Shown one piece after another: positions 36,331 through 49,416 of a stretch of 64,000 nucleotides of DNA. Numbering within the stretch: position 1 is the stretch's first letter; every line of letters begins with the position of its first letter. A program made the position numbers and the translations under genes. Under the pieces are notes generated by a model. The model worked only from the letters and a program-made list of their open reading frames with translations. It made no database searches and had not been told where the DNA came from. This DNA comes from Cyathus striatus (lineage: Eukaryota; Basidiomycota; Agaricomycetes; Agaricales; Nidulariaceae): NCBI GenBank assembly GCA_025738555.1, contig JAOVFP010000017.1, forward strand, positions 3,162,001-3,226,000, in the 5' to 3' direction.

Positions 36331-36888
36331 TCTAGGTGCTGCTGCACAGGATGGAAGGAGGTGGCAAGACAGAGGAAGAGGTCTTGAACGTCGTGTTCTT
36401 GCTCAACACGTAACGTGAAACTCGGCTACTACTAATATGAAGAGGATGCTTACTTTAGCTTGTTGCAATCGGATATTATACAGGAGTCAGTTTCAGGCAC
36501 GAGGTGAGTGGCCACGCCATTGTCGTGCTTCCGAAGATTGATCACAAAGGGCAAGTTCCGCTTTGGCGTGCTCAATGAAGCAGATAATGAAGCATCTGAA
36601 GCATCTATTTTATAGAAACCAAGTATCAAAGTTGGTTCAAGAAGAAAATGTCTAGTTTATAAGGTCAATGCATCGTATTACACTGTTCAAAGTCCAACTT
36701 TGGTATTGCCAGCATGGACTAAGCTACCACTAACAATGTACTCCTGCAATCTCGGACGCGCTTTGGTTCACTAGTGATTCACATATATAATCCGAGTCGC
36801 GATCCACGTTCAAGTTCATTACAGTCACCCTAGACCTCTAAAACACCTCCGATCATAAATAAGCCTTGTTCACTTTCTCAGCAAAAAC
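36331..36888. other. Intergenic, about 0.56 kb
   Basis: No gene seen. ACATATATAATCC at 36780-36792 is a TATA-like element about 100 bp before the start of the next plus-strand gene. Confidence 0.35.
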
Positions 36889-37672
36889 ATGCCCAGCTAC
36901 CACCTACAAGCTTTGGACGCTCAGCGCTTCGACCTATCTCGTCGACGGGTAAGAATATTGTTACACAGCTTACTCCTTCCAGTGACTTATAAATTATATC
37001 CAGATGCGCTCTGTTCCTAACATCCAGTCCAGTGCCGCTATCAGTCGCCCAAAATCCACATCCGAGCTCTCTGACAATTCATCCCTTACAAGCTCACCAA
37101 TGCCTGCCATTAGTGGTCCGTGGCCAGACCACACCCTAGCTATCCTTTCAAACGAGGAGTCATCCGATTCCGGAAATACTTCCGATGCAGAAGATTTGGT
37201 ATTGCATACTCCCGATCTCTCGACATCCCGCGCTACGTCTCCAATGAATACTTCGGAGGGCTCTATTACTCTCGAAGGCGACGAGCCAAGCGGAAACGTT
37301 AAAGAAGTCGTCCAGACCGACGTATTTGAGAAGGAAGATTTCACAATCACTCGTACCATCATCCGGCCTATGCCATCCCGCTCCGTATTGAGCATTTTCT
37401 CCAGGCCCTCCTCTCCACTTGACCCCACTTCCCGCCCTGGTACTCCGCTGAGAATTAACTTCAAGGCCCTCAACTGTATCACAGCTTCACACGCATTTGA
37501 AGAGGAAGTTGACTACCTTCAACTGGAGCGAGAGAGAGAGCATGAGCTTCATATCCGAGTCTTCCAAGAACAAAGTGTTCATAACGAGGAGTCATGGAGA
37601 GGTCCCCTTCAGCGGTTCCTTTACAGGGAGCACCCTATCCCAGCCAATGTTGGGCGTGTCGAGACTCATTGA
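36889..37672 (+). CDS. Ser/Thr/Pro-rich hypothetical protein, 242 aa
   Basis: Exon 1, 36889-36948 (MPSYHLQALDAQRFDLSRRR), is spliced in phase 0 by a 55-nt intron (GTAAGA..TCCAG) to exon 2, 37004-37672. The protein is rich in Ser, Thr, Pro and acid residues. It has a more conserved-looking C-terminal part (FEEEVDYLQLEREREHELHI, then FLYREHPIPANVGRVETH). No membrane segment or signal peptide and no recognised family. It may be a regulatory or disordered protein; the evidence for expression is only splice grammar and a TATA box. Confidence 0.55.
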
Positions 37673-38129
37673 GACCTAATGCACTTCTTTTTCTAGAACA
37701 CCCTATCGAGATTCAACTGTATCACCTTTTCACACTGCCTCGATGTTTTTTCACGCTATCTTGTCACTGTCTCGTTTAACATTATCACAATGTATAATCA
37801 AGCACATTCTTTTTCCGTTTCAGCTTTCCTTTTGGTTATTGTATCTATATGGTACATTACTTTACAGCAATAGATAATGTGGGGTAACTTTACTGTAGAA
37901 TAGGTAGATTTACTTATTTTCAAGTTCGAAGTAACTACTAGCTTCAGCCATTAAATCATACAACACTTTCGGGTCTGTTATGAATCGAATGGCTGTACTG
38001 TGAAAACTGTCTGCACACAGCCATGCATCCATATTTTGATCACTGATCGGACAGTAGAGAGAGAAGTAGGGCAGTGAATTATGTTAAAAATTGTTATTGC
38101 AAGAAGATAGATACAGCGTAATCCACGAC
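37673..38129. other. Convergent intergenic region
   Basis: 3' regions of two convergent genes. AT-rich with no ORF of note; AATAAA-type signals were not clear. Confidence 0.35.
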
Positions 38130-40676
38130 CTATAATTTCTTTCCCCTCATTAATTCGTCTTCTGCAGCTTCCTTTCCTCTAATACGCCAGACGTCCAGTT
38201 CCTTTTCTATATCCACAATTTGTAACCGAATATCCTTGCCAACCTCGCCACCTTCATTCACCCCGCCAAAGCCAATCATCAGCTCCTCCCGAGATCTGAC
38301 AAGAGTCTGATAAGCCATTTTCAGACGAGCAGGTCCTGATGGAGGATAAATCGCCGAGTTAGCTGCCACCGCAGACGAGGGTAATCCAGGAACAGGCGAA
38401 GGAGAGGAAGGTGATGGTGAGTCGGACCCTTCTCTAGCGACGTGCATAGGGGCGGGCTCGTCAACCGTTAAAAGTTTACCCAGCTCTGCAACAGCAAGTG
38501 CTCTGACAGGATGTCCGAAAGGAAGAATTTGAGACAGGCCAGTGCATGTCCTAGTGGCAGAGCGTACACAGTTATCCAGTTCTTCTTGAGCCTCTCCTGA
38601 AGTTTTTCCGGATCCAAATATTGACTGACCTAATTGCTGCTCAAGCTGAGGAGATCTTATTTCTTCGATATTTTGTTCTGAAAGCTTTGAAATAAGTAGA
38701 GAGGTATGTAACCGCGATAATGCAAGAAGAGGATGAGCTGAAGAAACAACGCCAACAGACGCCAGAATTGGAATAAGGTTTGTAGTCAGTTGGCGAGCTT
38801 TGTCTGGGTCTGTGAGAGTATATAGGTACACATTAGATATCTCTGTCATAGAGAAGGGACGTAGATAAAAACCTGAGAATTGGACTCGCTCAGCCTTTTT
38901 CAATGCTTCATCTCCAACCCGCGTTGCATCAAGAACAGCATCAGTGTCTTTCACAGCTGACTTGCATCGTGTGCACTTAGTTAAAGGATCCTCTATTATA
39001 AGGTTAATACAATGTAGAGCAAAATCAAAATGCGGAACTGACCTTCAGCAGGCAGTCTGCAAAGCCCTCCACATTTCTTTGTACAGTACATTGCATCACG
39101 AAGGTCAACAGGTTCTGGAGGACGGGCACACAGAGAGCATCGACATATAAAATGATATGTTTCTTTGAGGACTTGTTGTCTTAGATGCTTCGGAAGTGTC
39201 GTATCGATGTATGAAGTGAGGACCTGAATAGGTGTAATACGTAAGCCGATACATGCAACACGAGATGGAAACTTACTTCTTCGCCTGCTTCAATAGGCTT
39301 TAGTGCGACAACCTGAAGAAGAGGCTCTTGATCCTTCTTTGAAGGCCCTCTACCTCTAGGGAATACAACGGAAGCGTTTGGATCACAGGAGTGATTTATC
39401 AATGCTACCAATGGAGATACACAAGCACCAATAGGTGTCAAAGTTGGCGTAGTAACAGTAAAGGTATTGGTTGTGAACTAGACAGCGAGTGTAAGATAAG
39501 GTTGCATTGAATGATATTTGACATACCCGCGACACAAGGTCCACGAGATCGGAAGCTGAGTGGAGTCCATAATCTGCCATATCCCGAGGGGAGGAGAGAT
39601 CCAAGTATCGAACGACTGCGTGCGCAAGATGCGCATGTAGCTGGGAATTCTGGGCATCTAGGGATTTGGAGATAGATGTGCGATCTAATATAGAGGTCAG
39701 ATGTGACATCTATACTAAAGCGACAGGTGTTACTTGACTGTAGGGCATCGATTTCTTTCGACTAAATGGCGAAAATAAGCAGTGTGTTGAGAAATCGAGA
39801 CCGTAACACGCACCCAAACACTTTCTGCGCCAACTTTGCGCTTCTTCCAAAGCATGCGACCCAGGCATCGAATAGCATCGCTAGGGATTTCAGGAGAAGT
39901 TGAAGAAGTTGAACTAGATTCCGCAGATGATTTTGCAGCCTCTGCCCATCGTTGTAATGCAGGACACTCTTGTTTATGTCTTGGCCAGTCGGCAGTTTGA
40001 CATGTCTATCCCATACAATGATTAAAATTTGAATTTATATATTGGAGATAATTGCTTACCGAGTCACAGTAATGGTTCACTTTACAATTTGGACATCTTT
40101 TCAGATTTTGCCCAGGGCCGAAGCACTTTGAGCAATACGAAAGCAAATTCCCACTTGACAAGGCTGCAACATGAGGTTTAATGGAGAAGAGAATGTCGCC
40201 TATAGTTATTACCCATATTCAGTACGGAAGGGAGCAAAGCTAATTTTGAAATCACCTGGTTTTCTCGAAACTTTGGTGTATATACCGCGCCCTCTGTCTC
40301 CGTCTGTGCGTCGAATTTCGAAGGTGGATGGCAAAGCTGCGTACAGCCCATCCAAAGCAGCGCCTGTATTAAGGTGTTTCGATGATTTGGGTACACTGAC
40401 ATCTGTAATGTTCGATGAAACATATCCCGCAATGATGGTGTTGTCTCCAACAGCATTCGCCTTGTCCAATACATCCACCTCCATAATATCAGTGGTTTCA
40501 ACTTCAGTAACATCTGGCATAGGCACATCGTTTGATTTCAGATCCAGTTTTGCTTCATCGCTCGTGCCTTGGTACGCTGTGGAGAAGGACTTGCTAGAAC
40601 CAACAGAGGATGCGATAAAGGATTTCTTCACCTCGCGCGACTTTCGAGCATCCCTGAGTTTTGAAAATTCTGACAT
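38130..40676 (-). CDS. SET-MYND (SMYD/Set5-type) protein lysine methyltransferase
   Basis: Predicted SAM-dependent methyltransferase. Exons are 40676-40256, 40199-40060, 40005-39814, 39709-39527, 39477-39277, 39223-39043 and 38992-38130, giving about 726 aa. The SET domain starts FEIRRTDGDRGRGIYTK and is split by a MYND zinc finger: C-x2-C (YCSKC), C-x2-C (CPNC), C-x4-C (CDSQTC) and H-x3-C (HKQEC). It resumes with the SET core NHSCDPNASVVF and EAGEE. Post-SET cysteines (CRCSLC) and a TPR-like helical C-terminus follow. The junction near 39710-39813 is uncertain: a 104-nt intron keeps frame, but the skipped piece also resembles family sequence (SKEIDALQS). Substrate unknown. Confidence 0.8.
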
Positions 40677-41107
40677 GGCAAAGGCGCTATAGGTAAACGT
40701 TTTACTGGAAACGAGACACTGCACGACAACAGCAAAAGTAGATATATAACGCGTCGCTCAGGGTTCGAGCGTCGAACGAGATCCATTTGTTTATCTGTAA
40801 AGACCTTATCAAACAGTGAAACGGTCACGATGACTTTCCGCTTTGTTTCCACTTGCTTTTCCGCCCACCAATAACTACTTACTTTAAGTTTCAAGTCCAA
40901 TGACAAACAACAAACATGTTGGTTTCATGAACGGATATATGTAGGTATTATCGTACAACAAAAATTTTGGGTAAGTATGTAAGTAGTACAAACGTAGTAA
41001 GTAATGATACAAGCAGCATTGAATTTTCCGCAGACAAAGCCATACGAGATGATGAAACCTGTACGTCGCTGCAACTATGTTTTGAAAAGTTGGACAGTAG
41101 GTAGATC
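40677..41107. other. Intergenic, 0.43 kb
   Basis: Lies between the SMYD-type gene start and the 3' end of the next minus-strand gene. No gene seen. Confidence 0.4.
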
Positions 41108-44100
41108 CTAATAGTCACCACCTGCAATGAAAAAATCTTCCAAGTCAAATCTTTCAAGCACTTGTCTAACCAATTCTTCTTCACTCCACTCTTGAGGGAT
41201 CATGAAATGTCTGGCAAACTGCACTTCTGTGATGCGAGCGGTATCTTCCGGTCCAAGCCTCTTACACTCCTCCACTGTAAGGGAACTGCTACGCTTACAG
41301 AGTTCCACAAGACCTCGCCGAACCCATGAAGGCTTGCTGTAAGTTCTTCCAATGTGAACACGATCCGCTGCCGTAAGAAGGGGACTTAATTTTGAAAAGG
41401 CATACTCCTTAAATCTCGAGCTAAATTCCCAGAGTTCCATGACCTCAAGTACCTTCTCCCACTGTTTAGCGGTGGTAAGTTGTCCAGATGGGTCCTCGCT
41501 AGTAAAAGGCAGTGAGGTGAGTAAATAGCAGTAGAAATGATTATCCGCCCTTACCCCGAATAGAACACTCGCAGAAGGCATTCGAACTCCCAGTTGTGAA
41601 CCTCATTAAGAACGACGGGACCAGGGTTACCGGCCTGAGTATGAAGTCTTAAAGTCATTCGGAGGAACTGGGAGTTCCTCAAGAATATGCGCGCAGGGAG
41701 AAGGTAATCGACGATTCCAACCTGCCAGCGGAGTTAAAAACGAGTAGCCATAAGACGGTTAGAATAACTTACTCGAATCCACACAACAGCGTCATTGATG
41801 CCTTCCATCCAAAACTCAGGATGTTTATTTAATTTCATGGGGGAAGGCGGTGGCATGTAGCTACCTATATCCCAAGGGTTTCTAGGTTGGGACCCAGAGT
41901 ACCATCCATTACCGGGCCACTCATAAGTCATACCAGGCTGTAGATTTGGTCCCGTTGGACCTAGCACCCTGTAATTTCCAGGAAGGCCAGCATACGTGTT
42001 CTCCCATGGACCACCTGGGCCTTGAGGGGCCCTCCACAAAGGAGCGAGAAGTTGCTGCTGATTCCAAGATGGAAACGTGGATGAAGGAGAAGACACCAGA
42101 GGATTTTCGCAGGAAGGGCCCCAAGAAGTAGATGTAGGCATGTTGTTCCGATAGCCCCAGCTGCTAGAGGCTTGGTGTCCTACGGATGGACCTAATTCGA
42201 TTTCTGACATAGGCGTCAAATGACTCAACCGTGTAGCATTTAGAGGTTGTACGAAGCCCCCAGACGAGGATTGCATCCCGTTGGATGTGGAAGCACCAGG
42301 GAACTGCTCAACAGGTGGATTTGCAAACCTAACTGAGCCATGTGGATTCCCTTTCGCATTTCTGTTGCGATCAGGTTGCCCTGGCCAAAACGTTGGCGAG
42401 TTTTGAATGTCTGGAAGGGGATCGACAAAATGGAGGTAACTGGATTCAGCAGGCTTTTTTGTGGAGTCTACTACGGGTTCAGGCAGGCGAGGTCTAGTAG
42501 GGATAGGAGAGAAGTTCTCTGATGAGTTTCGTACGTTATTACTGCTCGTGCGCTCTTTAGTTTGTCTCTGAAGGATTTCGTATAACTCATAAGGTGTAGG
42601 TTGTTGTGAGATTGGCTGTGAATGATCTTCTCCCTCGTCCCAAAGTCCTGTATTCACATTGTGAAACTTGTCCGCAGACAAGTAGGTGGGCATGGGAGCC
42701 ACCCGTTCTTTTCCCTTACCCTTATTGGAACATCCAGCATTATAAGATATACTTTCGGCCTTCAAGGAATTTGTAGAAGGCTGCCTCGATAACTTATTAC
42801 CTTGGACCCCATCGCGACTATCCATCTTTGGCATTTTGTCACTGTGATCTTCCTTTGTATAGTCTTGCTTCGTAGCGAATGGTCTAAGAGTACTGGAATT
42901 GATGGGAGGCGAAGGCACATAAGAAGGATCAGGAAACCAAAGGTCTCTGCTCTTGTTCGCAGCACGATCGGCAGGAGACAGTGAAAGCGGCAACGGACTC
43001 AGCTGAGATACCTGAGATGGAGGAGCGGGAACGCGTTTCCAGCCAGGTTCGGCACGGAGATAACCATTTTTCTCGGGTTTATTACTACGTAACGGAGTAG
43101 CAGCCGGGAATGGAAGGCCTGTATTGCGGATGTCCGTGGAAGATCTTGTACCAGACACCTTCGGTGGTTGGGAATGTGTAGATGGGATAGAAGTAAGTGG
43201 CAGGGGTTGCTTAAAAGTAGTCCTGTATCCATCTGTAAAGAGCTCGTCTTCTGGGGTCATCGTCCAGGCATTAGTAGATCTGCTACCCGCGTTGCGGATA
43301 TCCGTGAAGGAGCTTGCACGAGATATCGTCGGCGGGGGTAGGCGTGCTAATGTCACAGGAGGTGGCAGGGAATGCTTAGGAGCAGCTTTGTACGCGTCTA
43401 TATCTTCTTCTTCTTCAACAGTTACTTGATATCGCCCCGTCCTACCATCACCCCTTCCAGACATCAAGCCTAGAGTTGCAAAACTATGTGCCAGTTCGTC
43501 ATAATCCGGAGAGAATCGCTCCTGAAAAAAGTCGGAATCTTTCCTCGTTTCTGTCGTTTTTTGCGATGACATACGCTGCGCGACAGAAAGTAGTGCTTCG
43601 GTTAACGGGGATATAGATCGCGAAGGGACACCGCTAGTGTTCAATTCGAACACATTTGGTGTTGGTGGCCCCGATGAAAACGTTCTTAATGGCTTAGGCC
43701 TTAATCCCTGATCGATTTCCTCTTCTATTATTCTATCACCATAGATCATCCCTTGTGAATTAGATTAGTAGAAAAGCTTATTATAAGCATAAGACAAAGT
43801 ACTTAGGTCTGCTGCAGATAGGGGGTGAGGACCATTTATGCGCTTTGGATGAGCAGGAGTAGAGGACGGCTCTGAGGGCGAGACGATCCGAATCTCGTGA
43901 GGAGACTGGGGAGATGCCTGCAAATGCTCTGATGTCCCTCGAGCAGACGACGTCAAGGCCCGATCAGGCGTCGCTGAGTTTGAATGCATTAGCATCTGGA
44001 ACTGCTCAGGCGGTTGTTGGGCAGTGGCAGGCTGTTCCGAGTCAGATTCAACAAAGGCGTTGGAGTTTGACGGAAGATTGGTAGAGGTGGCCACGGGAGT

Positions 44101-44430
44101 AGATTGTACAGTGATAGTGGCATTAAGGTCTGGGTCCACCTCTACGAGACTTCCTGAACTTGAAGGCGGGAACTTGTAATGGGAAATTGATAATACTGTT
44201 TCAGTGGTCATGGGAGAGGTGTCTCCAGTCGAAGACGGTGTGAATAAGGGCCATTCCGAGGTGGAAGGTGGAGAGAAGCTACTTCCTCGAGACATATCAA
44301 CAAGAGATGGCGTGTCGGAACCAGGGCTCGAATTTTCTGTAACGCTTTCCAGGCTGGTGATAGAAAGAGGACGGAGTACACTGCCTGGAGAGTCTTTCCA
44401 ATTAGCTGGAAAGTGATACGAAGACTCCAT
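41108..44430 (-). CDS. Long low-complexity protein with C-terminal BTB/POZ-like domain, about 1054 aa
   Basis: Exons are 44430-43803, 43751-41773, 41721-41555 and 41498-41108, with introns of 51, 51 and 56 nt and good frames. The first 780 residues are Ser/Pro/Thr-rich and probably disordered. The last 250 residues resemble fungal BTB-like folds: HPEFWMEGINDAVVWIRVGI, then FLRNSQFLRMTLRLHTQ, FECLLRVFYSG, a region like LEVMELWEFSSRFKEYAFSK and a helical tail. The role is probably protein-protein interaction. The first intron (GTACTT..ACAAG) removes an in-frame TAA, which otherwise would separate two ORFs. Confidence 0.65.
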
Positions 44431-44897
44431 ACTACTTCTTCAGAGACGATGGAAGTGTATGAAAGGCGGGAGAAAGAAGGAAAAGTGGATGGGTGGCTGT
44501 TCTACAGAGAGACAGGCAACGTCGTATGTGTACCGTTCGATATTTAATTATAGACGGTTTGAGTTGTTTACATATAACAGCGATTATCTGGTACAATGGC
44601 AGTTGCAGGGTCGCGTAGAGTGTGAGAACGGCAGGCCCGGGTGCCCGGCAGCCAATCACCGTCGCACATTCATATCTTTGACCAAAATCGAGCAAAGCGT
44701 GGTTTGCATCGAGGTCAACACGAGGCCAGATGGGATGTTCGAGCCTAAACTGTGCGTGTCGAAGCTCATAATGATGAGCCAGATGACAGCAATGTAACCA
44801 GTAATCTTATCACGTGGTGCCTTAAGTCGCTTTTACGAACTTCACGGAACATAACGCGTTGATATTAATTCTCGTGTCGTTTGATTCTCAACGCGCG
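44431..44897. other. Intergenic, 0.47 kb
   Basis: Promoter side of the BTB-like gene and 3' side of the Sld7-like gene. No coding evidence. Confidence 0.4.
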
Positions 44898-46472
44898 TTA
44901 ATTCATCTCTTGCATGACAACATCATCGAGCGCATCCGAAGGGATGTTGCCCATTCCTCCAACGTACATCCCCACATGGATTCTGACGAGCTTTTCTACA
45001 TCGGCGAGGTTAACAGCACGCGTTTTCATAAGCCCACGCTGGTACGCATAGCCATTAGCACCCCTAGACAACCACAAAGCCATGTAGAAATTTACCAAGG
45101 CAAATCCAACTCCCCGATAAACCTGACCCCAAATTTCCTTAAAATCAGGATGCGTCTTATCAATCATTCGCGCCGACGTAGGATCCTTCGTACGGCTCAA
45201 GTAGTTACTTGCCGCCTTCTTAATCATCTAAATGTATCACATAAGTCGCATACGAGGCCAGAAAGAAAGCGCAACGAACCGTCTTATTCGCGTTCTCCAC
45301 TGTCTGAACCTCTTTATCCTTATCCTTATCTTCTTCCCCCTTCTTGCCTTTCGCCTTGCTAGCACTCCCATTCACGACCTCCGCAATGTCGCCGAACACA
45401 TCCTCTGCTTTTTCCTTTCCTTTCCCACTTACACCCTTCCTGGCAGTCTTCGGGACCTCGGGGATTTTAAATTCCCCATTAGCATTCCCGTTACCGAGCC
45501 TCACACCACTCCCCAACTCAGCAAGACTTCCGGAACGATTCAGCTTCTGCCGCTTCGTCGAGCCAGCACCGGGACCGACACTCGCAACCCGCTTCAATTC
45601 CCGCTGGGGAAGGGCAGTACTGGCAACGCGTTTCAGTTCTCGACTGAAGACTATGGGCGGCTTGCGCGGGATCGGATCGTCAGGCCGTGGAAGGCGCATG
45701 GTGGGTTTGGTGGGTGCAGGCGTTATACGCGCTACGGCTAGTCGAATCGCGTTGGGTGTGGTCGATGACGTAGATATTTTGGCATAAATAAGTATTTCTG
45801 TTGTTTCAGGACCGTCTGTAGACATTTGAGCGCGAAGTACATAAATAAATAAATAAAGTAAATACGTACCGCTATCGCCCAAGGCGACTTTTATGCCAGT
45901 ATCAGATGTGGTGGGTGCTGAGGTTTGTGTCTTGGAAGTCGAAGGGAATGAAAATGGCGAAAGGCAAAACATATTTTCAAAATATATCCTCGTAAGAGTT
46001 GCATTAGGATGTATGTCCCTGTAAGTCATTCAGTAACTCGACAGACGAAAAAAGTCAACACTGACATTTCGATCCCTCCACTCTCATCAATCCATACATC
46101 CTTGAGATTAACAACCTCCATAAACCTCAACCTCGGTCTTCCACGCATACTCTCCAACGCCAGCGCCAACGGGTTCTCCAGTAAACTATTATGCTTCGAA
46201 GGCGAGTCCAGTCGCGCAGCAAACGTCAACCCATCGAGTAGGAGATGCGAATCCGGAAGCGACAAAGCACCACGATATAGAAGTCGGTAAGCAGGGTGTA
46301 TGCGCACAGGAGGACTAGCATGTGCAGTATATGGTGCATTGAGAAACGGAAGTCCCTTTGGCGTCGGTGTGCCAGTCGCCGACGCTGTTCCGTTAAGGAG
46401 CCCAGCTGGACGGGGTGGTGTGGGGGAAGTAATGGATATCATGGGTATAGCTCCTAGGTGGATTTGTGGCAT
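44898..46472 (-). CDS. Sld7-like DNA replication regulator (tentative)
   Basis: Four exons, 46472-46066, 46018-45870, 45815-45280 and 45227-44898, give 473 aa in frame, with introns of 47-54 nt. The N-terminal part (AYRLLYRGALSLPDSHLLLD, then RFMEVVNLKDVWID) and the C-terminal part (KTHPDFKEIWGQVYRGVGFA) resemble the N- and C-terminal domains of yeast Sld7, a partner of Sld3 at replication origins. The middle is basic and Ser/Pro-rich, with two copies of RELKRVAS and a KRQK run that may be a nuclear signal. The assignment rests on recall of the family pattern. Confidence 0.5.
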
Positions 46473-47266
46473 ATTTGAAGCATAAATAGTGAATAAATCG
46501 AGGGGATATATGGTCCTGTAGATATTTAGGTCGCTGTCTTATCGTCGCGTCTGGTTCACGTCATGTACATAACACACTCGACCAACGGTTTGATGGATGA
46601 GACGCGTTATTGACACTTGTTTGCACTCAAAGCTGTTTATATTCTCCATTGTCCACCACACGTCCCCCGCGTCAACACCCACAACAAGACATTCACGCCC
46701 ATTGTCCATCAGTAAGTTCTTATTCTATTCTCCCGAAGTGATGTCAACTTCACACCCCGGAGAGTCCTGCATTCCAGGCAGACTCTGTGAAACCCCCGAC
46801 TTGTATATACGTTCTGGTACATTTCCCTAGGGAAGGAACCGCTCGTGTGTGCAGGTCAAGAACGGAAATCTGAACCATCTATACTCTATGTTTACATTGT
46901 GGTATTCTTAATGCTGACTGATATTATCTCTAGGTAGAAATGATGCCTGAAATGATGCTCCACGATAGCTGTATTCGATGGAAAGATATTAATCAAATGC
47001 TATCTAGTTCGTATCTCTGAGCTTAGGCAGTGAGCCGTTGCTATGAAAGATTGTGCCTTCGATCCTCCGTTTCCTGGACAGCCTAGCGCATAAGCATCCC
47101 TCGAATAGTCATCTACTGTCCCTCTTACATGTAAACAGCCACTCTGGAACAATGTAAAAAACACAAGTTAAATAATCATGTCCATACAAAAATGCGTATT
47201 AACAATCAAAAAAAGATGTCTCCATCCAAAACAATCCGAACGAAAAGTCCAACCTAAACCCAACCC
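46473..47266. other. Intergenic, 0.8 kb
   Basis: A plus-strand ORF (46597-46830) overlaps CT-rich promoter-like DNA and has no support. An inverted pair GGGAAATGT... near 46820 is not notable. No gene called. Confidence 0.35.
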
Positions 47267-48901
47267 TTACAAGTCCTTATCCTTCTCCCCCACAACAGAG
47301 CTCGCAAACTCAAATCTTCCCGTCTTCTCCAACCTCTCAACCAACCGATCCCCAAACGCCGTAACAGGCGTCAACACTCCTCCCCTCCTTGCAAACTCCG
47401 TCAGCTTATCCGTCCCATCCAACGCGAGTGCCAATGCAGACTCAGAGACCATGATGGCTGTCAGCAGGTACCCTGGGTCGCCTTTGCCTTTGATCGTAGA
47501 TTTGACGTAGACGGGAGGGAAAGACGCGGACGTGGTAATGTTTGTGCCAACCAGGTGCCCTTTTGCCATGACCCTTTTTTACCGGTCAGTGGAAAGTAGG
47601 GGGAGAAAGATTATGTATAATACATACTCATCTGAGGGACCTTCTCCGCTTTGCGGCATGAGCCTGCTCACTACCCAGCGAATCTAAAGGACACCACTTT
47701 AAGGTAAAGTTAGAGTACGAGAAGAGAAGTGCTTACAGGAGGCACAAACATCAGCAGACCTAATCCAACCATGAGGAATACTCTCATGAGAATGGCTATC
47801 AGTCTCGAAGGAAGAACCACGAATTCATCGTAGCAGAATTCTGGACCGTATCTTGGCAGTTGGCTAGATGATTTAGAGGAGGAATTGGTCAGGGTTTCTA
47901 GTCGATTGAAATGAGTTTATCACACGATAAAGACTTAAGATGACATACTGTTTTTGGCCTCGAGCTCTAGGAGACCCCAAGTCCGCTGCACAAGGTGCTT
48001 GTTCACGGGCTGCATGAAGAAAAATCCACCGATCAGAGGGCGGGCACCAGGGATAGGAAGGGTATAGACGAATTGCGGTTTTGGTGGTTTAACACCAATC
48101 ACTACGAAAAAATATAAGCAATTATTTCGACCTTGGTGGTACGAAAGCAAACACACCAGGACTCAATGAATATTCAATTATCTGCTCCTTCGCCTTCTCC
48201 CTTGGTACCTCCCCGGAGAGCATCATTATAGCGGTGCTGAGTGTACCTCCCGAAATGCCGCCTTTGATGTTGTATGCGGTAACGGATGAGGCGGAGTTCA
48301 GCGAGGGATCATGGGCTTTCAAAGTCTTGTTGCCGAGGTAAGCTGAGATATCAGCTGGGAGAGAGTCGAACCCGCACGAGGGGACGATGACAGCGCCAGT
48401 TTTGGAGGCAAAGTAGTCGTATCTAAAATGAAGGTGGGCTAAACAAGTTGGATACAGAATAGGAGACGAAATAGACGCACTCGAGAATGAGTTTCTTAAT
48501 CCAGACAGTCTCGCCTGTTAAGTCAACGTAGTGCACACCACTCTCTGCGCATGCCCTGTAATTTTAAACCAAAGTCAACCAACGAAACCAGGCCTACGAT
48601 GTGATACATACTTAACAACAGGTGTCCCCCATCTCCAATACGGACCGACAGTGTTAATCACGACCTTGGTGCTTTTCACAGCCCTCTCAACCTGCTCAGG
48701 ATTTGTGACATCGACGTCAACGAGTATTATCGATTGGTTCAAATTAAGCTCCTGAACCAGCTGTTGGAGTTTCTTGCTTGAACGGGCACCGAGTGCGAGG
48801 GTAAAGGATAAGTGTTGGGGATGGGAGGCAAGATAGCGAGTTATGAGGCGGCCAGTGAAGCCTGTTGCTCCAAGAAGGAGGATGTCTGACTTCTGCGACA
48901 T
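47267..48901 (-). CDS. Saccharopine dehydrogenase-like oxidoreductase, 435 aa
   Basis: NAD(P)-dependent oxidoreductase of the saccharopine dehydrogenase-like / trans-acting enoyl reductase group. Substrate unknown. Seven exons: 48901-48612, 48555-48481, 48422-48157, 48101-47949, 47897-47737, 47683-47628 and 47573-47267. All joins keep frame. The start ATG precedes the Rossmann fingerprint LLGATGFTGRL. Next come INTVGPYWRWGTPVVKAC, the family motif VHYVDLTGET and a hydrophobic stretch LIAILMRVFLMVGLGLLMF that may anchor it to a membrane. The C-terminus is FASSVVGEKDKDL. I chose the ATG nearest the fold over an upstream one at 48937 because nothing upstream is needed. Confidence 0.8.
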
Positions 48902-49416
48902 GGTTGTGTAAAGGTGAGAGGTGGAAATGAAGGAGAGTTCAGTTGGCAATTTGCAGGTGCGTCATCGCTTTTGCCATGCAGCGCCTTTGATCGCTGGTTT
49001 CGGGATATCACAAGCCTCCCGGCCCCGCGCTCATCCGACCACAAATTTATTCTCGAAACATTCTGGATTATTATACACAATATACAAATGAAATGAATCA
49101 AGTACCCCAGCAGAGCCCAGCAGCCAGCAACATGGCAGACAGCGATTGGGCACCAGCAAGTGACAACCAGCAACCTGTGGATAGAATCAGAACAGATGCC
49201 ATCTCTTTTTCTCGACATTCCGTGATCAAGTTAAATATAGATCAATTTCCAGACTTCCGGTGATAGTCCGTACGGCGTCCACACATAACAGATAAAAACC
49301 TCGCACATACAGTGCACACTTATCATACATGCAACCAGGCCCAGGCCATCAAATTCCCAACCTCGCATACTTACTGGACTCATTGCGCAGCATGGCCAGC
49401 GGATAGCGGAACCCAT
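48902..49416. other. Intergenic, 0.5 kb
   Basis: Promoter of the oxidoreductase gene and 3' end of the RS-rich gene. No gene seen. Confidence 0.4.
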
